Shown: piece by piece, positions 6,158 through 10,132 of the stretch | Layout: every line of letters begins with the position of its first letter | How positions within the stretch are numbered: the first letter of the stretch is position 1 | Source of the DNA: Pseudomonadota bacterium | GTDB lineage: Bacteria; Pseudomonadota; Gammaproteobacteria; Steroidobacterales; Steroidobacteraceae | Assembly (NCBI GenBank): GCA_003242275.1 | Contig: QGUX01000114.1 | Location: 1-10,132 of the forward strand | Reading direction: 5' to 3' | Length of the DNA stretch: 10,132 nucleotides | Program-made: the position numbers and the translations under genes | The notes under the pieces: model-generated | Databases searched by the model: none | Seen by the model: the letters and a program-made list of their open reading frames with translations, nothing else | Told to the model about the DNA's origin: nothing

Positions 6158-7844
6158 GGTGCTTCACAAAGCCCGCGCCATGCGCGCGATCGCCGCGGCG
6201 GGCCTGCTTGCGATCGGGATGGGAGCGTACGCCGCCGATGCGCCGCAGCGCACGCTGGTGGACCTGGTGCGCGAGGGCAAGCGCGACTCGGTGCTGGCGG
6301 CCATCACCTCGCCGCACGTGGACGTGAACGTGCGCGCGCCGGACGGCTCCACGCCGCTGATGTGGGCCGTGTTCGCCGCCGACCACGAGATGGTCGACGC
6401 GCTGCTCGAGCGCGGCGCCAAGGTCAATGTCACCAATGATTACGGCGCCTCGGCGCTGACGGAGGCCATCCGCCTGCAGGACATGGCGTTGTTCCGGACA
6501 CTGCTGGACGCCGGCGCCGACGTCAACGTGCGCAACCTCGACAACCAGACCGCGCTGATGCTGGCCATCAGCGTCGGCCAGCCCGAGATGGCCAAGGAGC
6601 TGATCCGCCGCGGCGCCGACGTCACCGTGGTGGAGACCTTCCGCGGCCAGACGGCGCTGATGTGGGCCGCCGGCAACAACCAGCCGGACGTGGTCGACAT
6701 GCTGCTGGAAAAGGGCGCGGCGAAGCAGGTGAACCTGCGCGCCAGGCACGATGACTGGGCGCGGCAGATGACCTCTGAGCCGCGCGCGCAGTTCGGCAGC
6801 CGCCACACCGGCGGCCTGACCGCGCTGCTGTACGCCACGCGTTCGGGCTGCTACCAGTGCGCCGTGTCGCTGGTGAAGGCCGGCGCGGACGTGAACCTGC
6901 CCAATCCCGACGGCGTCACGCCGCTGATCAACGCCATCGACAACCGCCGCTTCGACATCGCCATGTTCCTGCTCGACAGCGGCGCCGACCCGCACACCTG
7001 GGACTGGCACGGCCGCACGCCGCTGTACGTGGCGGTGACCATGAACGGCGGCGGTGGGGGACCGGGCCGCGGCGGCCCGGGTGGTCCTGGCGGTCCGGGC
7101 GGCGCTGCCGCCGGTGGACGCGGCGCCGGCGGGCCGGGCGGTTTCGGCCCGGCCGGATTCGGTGGTCCCGGGGCGGGCGGTGCGCCCGCGGCGCGCGGCC
7201 CCACGGCCATGGACGTGATCAACCGCCTGCTGGAGATGGGCGTGGATCCCAACCACGAGCTGACCCAGAAGCGCCCCTATGGCACCGGCGGCGGCCGCTT
7301 CCAGGAGTACGACCGCCGTGGCGGCGCCGGCCCGCTGATGATCGCGGCGATGAACAACGACCACGCCGCCATCGAGACGCTGCTCAGGCACGGCGCCGAG
7401 GTGGACCTGCCCAATGTGTTCCGCCTGACGCCGTTCATGATCGCGTCGGGCATGAGCGGCACGGGCAACGACGGTGCGGCCGGCCCGTCCGGCGAACGCG
7501 TGTTCCGCACGCTGGACCTGCTGCTGGAGGGCGGCGCGGACATCAACGCGCGCGTGATCGGCAGCCACCGCCGCACCTCGGCGCTGGTGTCCTACGTGCC
7601 CAGCCGCAAGGACCAGGAGGGCCGCACCGCGCTGATCGCGGCCGCCGCGCGCGGCAACGAGCCCATGGTGCGCTTCCTGCTCGAGCGCGGCGCGGACCAC
7701 CGCATCCGCGACGCGGCGGGCATGACGGCCCTGGACGCAGCGCGCCAGCCCATCCCCGATGCCATCAACAACGAGCAGCAGCGCGAGCGCCTGGAGAAGG
7801 GGCGCCAGGCCGTGGTGAAGCTGCTCGAATCGCTGCCCCAGTAG
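6150..7844 (+). CDS. Exported ankyrin-repeat protein with a Gly/Pro-rich insert
   Basis: This encodes 564 residues. A Sec signal peptide (about 1-28, cleavage AYA-AD) precedes roughly ten to eleven ankyrin repeats, recognised by G-x-TPL-x-x-A and LL-x-x-GADVN patterns: 66-96, 99-129, 132-161, 166-198, 221-251, 255-284, 392-422, 426-466 and 491-521, plus weaker units near 34-63 and 288-369. The unit near 288-369 is split by a 51-residue Gly/Pro/Ala-rich insert (299-349). The only two cysteines form CYQC (234-237). Ankyrin repeats bind proteins, so a scaffold, chaperone or inhibitor for the other operon products in the periplasm is the natural inference. The start is probably TTG 6150, overlapping the MBL stop by 8 nt, with GGGGTGA (6140-6146) just upstream. 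GTG 6159 and ATG 6180 are alternatives; ATG 6180 lacks a ribosome-binding site and has only a two-residue n-region. This is the last gene of the operon. Confidence 0.87.
   Translation: MSKVLHKARAMRAIAAAGLLAIGMGAYAADAPQRTLVDLVREGKRDSVLAAITSPHVDVNVRAPDGSTPLMWAVFAADHEMVDALLERGAKVNVTNDYGASALTEAIRLQDMALFRTLLDAGADVNVRNLDNQTALMLAISVGQPEMAKELIRRGADVTVVETFRGQTALMWAAGNNQPDVVDMLLEKGAAKQVNLRARHDDWARQMTSEPRAQFGSRHTGGLTALLYATRSGCYQCAVSLVKAGADVNLPNPDGVTPLINAIDNRRFDIAMFLLDSGADPHTWDWHGRTPLYVAVTMNGGGGGPGRGGPGGPGGPGGAAAGGRGAGGPGGFGPAGFGGPGAGGAPAARGPTAMDVINRLLEMGVDPNHELTQKRPYGTGGGRFQEYDRRGGAGPLMIAAMNNDHAAIETLLRHGAEVDLPNVFRLTPFMIASGMSGTGNDGAAGPSGERVFRTLDLLLEGGADINARVIGSHRRTSALVSYVPSRKDQEGRTALIAAAARGNEPMVRFLLERGADHRIRDAAGMTALDAARQPIPDAINNEQQRERLEKGRQAVVKLLESLPQ
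7044..7196 (+). repeat. Low-complexity Gly/Pro-rich coding tract inside the ankyrin gene
   Basis: About 153 bases made mostly of imperfect GGC/GGT/GGN-CCN codon runs encode short units such as GGPGGPGG and GFGGPGAGG. It keeps the reading frame and interrupts one ankyrin unit. Mixed synonymous codons (GGC, GGT, GGG, GGA) suggest it is old or selected at protein level rather than a fresh slippage product. Confidence 0.7.
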
Positions 7845-7856
7845 CGTCCCCTGCCG

Positions 7857-7888
7857 CGTGTCCAGGCCGCGTCCGCGGCCTGGACACG
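7857..7888. terminator. Perfect 14-bp hairpin between convergent operons, probable bidirectional terminator
   Basis: CGTGTCCAGGCCGC (7857-7870) and GCGGCCTGGACACG (7875-7888) pair completely around a GTCC tetraloop. It lies 12 bases after the ankyrin stop and 17 bases from the stop of the opposing thiamine-diphosphate enzyme. No T tract follows on either strand. It is well placed to end transcription from both sides or to protect the 3' ends. Confidence 0.7.
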
Positions 7889-7905
7889 ATGGCTCCCGGT
7901 CATCC

Positions 7906-9675
7906 TCAGTCCCGCAACGACGTGCGCGCAGGCTCCTCGCGCAAGGCCTGCTCGATCCGCCCGCGGCCGGGTGTACCCGCGTCCAGCGCGCGCTGCAGCT
8001 TCTCCATGTATTCCTCGCGCCGCTTCGGAGGCAGCATGGGCTCGTCGGGATCCACCACGGCATCCAGCAGCATCGGGCCCTCGCTGCCCAGCAATTCCTC
8101 GATGGCGCCCTGCACCTGCGCCGGCGAGGTGATGCGCCGTCCCGGCACGCCCAGGCCCTCGGCAACGCGGGCGAAATCCACCGGCGCCAGCTCGCAGCCG
8201 AACTCGGGATTGCCCAGGAACATCATCTGCTCCCACTTGATCTGCCCCAGCGAGCCGTTGTTGATCACGACCACCTTCACGGCCAGCCGATAGCGCGCGC
8301 AAGTCGCCAGCTCCGCCAGGCTCATGCCGAGGCCGCCGTCGCCCACCACGGCCACCACCTGCCGGCCCGGATATGCCAGTGCGGCGGCGATGGCATAGGG
8401 CAGGCCGCCGCCCATCGACGCCAGCGTGCCCGACACACCGAAGCGCTGGGTCCCGCGGATCTGCAGGTACTGCGCGGCCAGGCCGGTGTTGTGGCCGCAG
8501 TCGGTGGCAATGATGGCGTCGTCAGCCAGGCGGCGGTCCAGCTCGTACACCACCCGCTGCGGCTTCATTGGCTCGCCGGGACGGCGTGCGCCGGCCGCCA
8601 GTGCGGCCAGCCATTGCTCCTTCCAGCCACGCACCTGCTGCAGGAAGGTATCGTCGGCCCTGGGCGTGAGCGCGGCATTGAGACGCTCCAGACAAGCGCG
8701 TGCATCGCCCACGATGGCCACGTCCACGGGATAACGCAGGCTGATGCGCGCGGCATCGTGGTCTACCTGCACCACCCGCGCCTGCCCCGGCGCAGGGTAG
8801 TACTCGGTGTACGGGAAGCCTGAACCCACGATCAGCAGCGTGTCGCACACCGCGAAGGCCTGCTGCGACGGGCGCGCACCCAGGTACCCCACGCCGCCGC
8901 TGACCGACGGGTGCACGTCCGGCAGCACGTCCTTGCCCAGCAGGGCCTTGGCGATGGGTGCCGCGAGCAGTTCGCTGGTGCGCAACAGGGCCTCGGATGC
9001 GTGCCGCGCGCCCTGGCCGGCGAGAATGGCCACTCGCGCGCCATCGTGGAGGACGCGCGCGGCCTCGGCGATGGCGCCCTCGTCAGGCACCAGCGTCGCC
9101 GGTGCCAGCGTGGCCGAGGGTTCGATCTTGTGGCGCGGTGAAGGCTCGTCCTCAGCCAGGGTCTCTTCCTGGACGTCCACGGGCACGGCCACGTGCGCCA
9201 CGCCGCGGCGGGCCAGCGCGGTGCGGCAAGCCAGCGACACGCTGCCCTTCACGTGCTGCGCGCCGTGAATGGCGATGGACAACTCCGCCACGTCCTGGAA
9301 CAGGCGCGTGTGGTCCACGTCCTGCTGGGCGTCGGTGTACGCCAGGTCGTGGTACGGCAAGCCGGTGATGGCCAGTACCGGCGCGCGGTCGAAGCGCGCG
9401 TCATACAGGCCATTGAGCAGGTTGATGCCGCCCGGCCCGGTGGTCGCCAGGCACACGCCCAGGCGACCGGTCCACTTGGCGTGCGCGCACGCCATGAAGG
9501 CGGCCGCCTGTTCGTGGCGAGCCTGGATGAAGCGGATGCGGTCCTGGTGGGTGCGCAGGGCCTCCACCAGGCCATTGATGCCATCACCCGGCAGGCCGAA
9601 CACGGTGTCCACATCCCACTCGAGCAGGGTCTTCACCAGCACATCGGCGGCGTTGCGCCCATCACGCTCCGGCAT
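7906..9675 (-). CDS. Thiamine-diphosphate-dependent enzyme of the pyruvate oxidase / PoxB (pyruvate:quinone oxidoreductase) type
   Basis: This encodes 589 residues, close to the 572 of E. coli PoxB. It has the three-domain order of the family. The PYR domain (about 8-175) carries the cofactor-activating Glu in RHEQAAAF (E55) and GPGGINLLNGLYDA (80-93). The central Rossmann-like domain (about 195-335) carries GKDVLPDVHP (247-256) and GSGFPYTEYYP (284-294), where PoxB has TQFPYRAFYP and binds FAD. The PP domain (about 370-545) carries the ThDP/Mg motif GDG (445-447) followed by NN (472-473). The likely reaction is oxidative decarboxylation of pyruvate or another 2-oxoacid. The C-terminal tail is highly charged with no aromatic residue, unlike the lipid-activated PoxB tail, so quinone coupling is unproven. 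An acetolactate-synthase-like role is the alternative. ATG 9675 has an ideal AAGGAGGT. The gene follows the small membrane protein gene by 18 bases, so they probably share a transcript. Confidence 0.85.
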   Translation of the reverse strand: MPERDGRNAADVLVKTLLEWDVDTVFGLPGDGINGLVEALRTHQDRIRFIQARHEQAAAFMACAHAKWTGRLGVCLATTGPGGINLLNGLYDARFDRAPVLAITGLPYHDLAYTDAQQDVDHTRLFQDVAELSIAIHGAQHVKGSVSLACRTALARRGVAHVAVPVDVQEETLAEDEPSPRHKIEPSATLAPATLVPDEGAIAEAARVLHDGARVAILAGQGARHASEALLRTSELLAAPIAKALLGKDVLPDVHPSVSGGVGYLGARPSQQAFAVCDTLLIVGSGFPYTEYYPAPGQARVVQVDHDAARISLRYPVDVAIVGDARACLERLNAALTPRADDTFLQQVRGWKEQWLAALAAGARRPGEPMKPQRVVYELDRRLADDAIIATDCGHNTGLAAQYLQIRGTQRFGVSGTLASMGGGLPYAIAAALAYPGRQVVAVVGDGGLGMSLAELATCARYRLAVKVVVINNGSLGQIKWEQMMFLGNPEFGCELAPVDFARVAEGLGVPGRRITSPAQVQGAIEELLGSEGPMLLDAVVDPDEPMLPPKRREEYMEKLQRALDAGTPGRGRIEQALREEPARTSLRD

Positions 9676-9679
9676 GGAA

Positions 9680-9687
9680 ACCTCCTT
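9680..9687 (-). promoter_or_regulatory. Consensus ribosome-binding site of the thiamine-diphosphate enzyme
   Basis: On the minus strand AAGGAGGT lies 4 bases before ATG 9675. It is the strongest Shine-Dalgarno sequence in the window and fixes this start, implying efficient translation independent of the upstream gene. Confidence 0.75.
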
Positions 9688-9693
9688 GCGGCC

Positions 9694-9996
9694 CTAGCCG
9701 CAGGTCGCCATCAGCGCCGCCGGCAGGGCCGTCATGGCGATGGCCACCATCGACAGCACGGTCACGCCGCCGGCGAGGAAACTGGTGAGGCGCAGGCGCT
9801 CGTTGCCGGCGCTGGCAGGATCCCGCACCCCGGAAAGCGCCCGGTACAGCAGCGCGATGCAGCCCGCGACCGCGCCGAGCTGGATGCCCGCCACCGCCGC
9901 GCCAGGCAGGCAGCCACGCGCCCCGATCAGGGCCAGGAGCAGCACGTCTGCCAGCCATATCAGCGGTCCGCCGAGCACGAAGAGCGCGCGCCTCAT
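9694..9996 (-). CDS. Small three-helix membrane protein, function unknown
   Basis: This encodes 100 residues with three predicted transmembrane helices (about 5-25, 32-53 and 72-95) and a charged loop, RDPASAGNERLRLTS (58-72), between the second and third. Two Cys sit near the membrane edges (29 and 99). I do not recognise it firmly. From memory, small proteins of similar shape (G-P-x-x-W-x-A in helix 1, a short Cys-ended tail after LPAALM) occur near cytochrome oxidase genes, but this is a weak inference. ATG 9996 overlaps the TGA of the upstream frame (ATGA), which supports this start over the longer frame from 10107. That longer frame would add 37 residues that look like out-of-frame sequence. 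The stop is 18 bases before the start of the thiamine-diphosphate enzyme. Confidence 0.65.
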   Translation of the reverse strand: MRRALFVLGGPLIWLADVLLLALIGARGCLPGAAVAGIQLGAVAGCIALLYRALSGVRDPASAGNERLRLTSFLAGGVTVLSMVAIAMTALPAALMATCG

Positions 9997-10132
9997 GCCT
10001 TGAGCTTGCGCCAGCCGGGCCGTGGCTGCGGCTCCGACGACTCCGCGACGTTCCGTAGGACAGCCACCGAGGACGACCGGCAGTGCACGCCGCAGGAGCA
10101 CCCGCATCGGGAAAGCCGGGGACCCCCGGGGC
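9993..10132 (-). CDS. C-terminal fragment of an unidentified protein entering from the right edge
   Basis: On the minus strand a frame runs from the right edge to TGA at 9995-9993, overlapping the next ATG by 4 nt, a typical sign of coupled genes. It gives about 45 residues ending EPQPRPGWRKLKA, a charged, Pro-rich tail that looks like a real C-terminus. The first part is Cys/Ser/Gly-rich and unconvincing, and the edge is G/C-homopolymeric, so sequence errors there may shift the frame. No function can be assigned. Confidence 0.4.
   Translation of the reverse strand, partial: PGGPRLSRCGCSCGVHCRSSSVAVLRNVAESSEPQPRPGWRKLKA

Noticed and set aside
7044..7196. GC-rich repeated tract as a CRISPR or tandem-repeat array
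   Set aside because: It has no spacer/repeat periodicity. It is an in-frame low-complexity protein segment with varied synonymous codons.
6006..8165. A 719-codon minus-strand open frame opposite the ankyrin gene
   Set aside because: Its composition mirrors the plus-strand codons (Ala/Arg/Gly/His-rich), it crosses the operon-ending hairpin, and it overlaps the 3' end of the real thiamine-diphosphate gene in another frame.
7858..8823. A 321-codon plus-strand open frame opposite the thiamine-diphosphate enzyme
   Set aside because: It starts inside the terminator-like hairpin, has no ribosome-binding site and is antisense to a clear enzyme. The protein is low-complexity His/Ala/Arg/Gln.
9997..10107. 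Extension of the three-helix membrane protein to a start at 10107
   Set aside because: The added 37 residues do not look like a signal or helix. The ATGA overlap with a plausible upstream C-terminus (EPQPRPGWRKLKA) favours ATG 9996.

Overview
The window is about 10.1 kb of very GC-rich bacterial DNA with dense genes and strong G/C at third codon positions. The C-terminus of an OpgH/MdoH-type glucosyltransferase, an ElaB/YqjD-like (DUF883) protein and a YjdJ-type small acetyltransferase point to a proteobacterium, probably a gammaproteobacterium of the Xanthomonadales/Steroidobacterales kind. That placement is inferred from family distribution, not from a marker gene. Both ends look like contig edges: G/C homopolymer runs, and genes cut off.

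Layout. (1) Positions 1-450, plus strand: the 3' end of opgH. (2) 483-746, minus strand: a small C-terminally membrane-anchored DUF883 protein, convergent with opgH across a short hairpin. (3) 945-1232, plus strand: a 95-residue GNAT-fold protein, divergent from the DUF883 gene. (4) 1371-7844, plus strand: a tightly packed four-gene operon, which is the main interest. It encodes a di-haem c-type cytochrome of the DUF1587/1595/1592/1588/1585 architecture, a Tat-exported DUF1552 (HXXSHH) protein, a Tat-exported metallo-beta-lactamase-fold lipoprotein, and an exported ankyrin-repeat protein. Gene junctions are 12 bp, a 4-nt overlap and an 8-nt overlap. A perfect 14-bp hairpin (7857-7888) closes the operon. 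(5) 10132-7906, minus strand: the end of an unidentified gene, a 100-residue three-helix membrane protein coupled to it by an ATGA overlap, and a PoxB-like thiamine-diphosphate enzyme.

How the genes may work together. All four operon products carry export signals, so they should meet in the periplasm or at the outer membrane. The first is a predicted electron-transfer protein. The second carries a conserved His-rich signature of unknown function. The third is a hydrolase-like fold whose second metal site is altered (HxHxDQ, and Tyr where the distal His is expected). The fourth is an ankyrin scaffold with one CxxC pair and a 51-residue Gly/Pro-rich insert. I read this as an undescribed extracytoplasmic redox/hydrolase module. 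Its substrate cannot be told from sequence.

No tRNA, rRNA, CRISPR array, insertion sequence or integrase was seen. No stretch of more than 300 bases lacks a gene.
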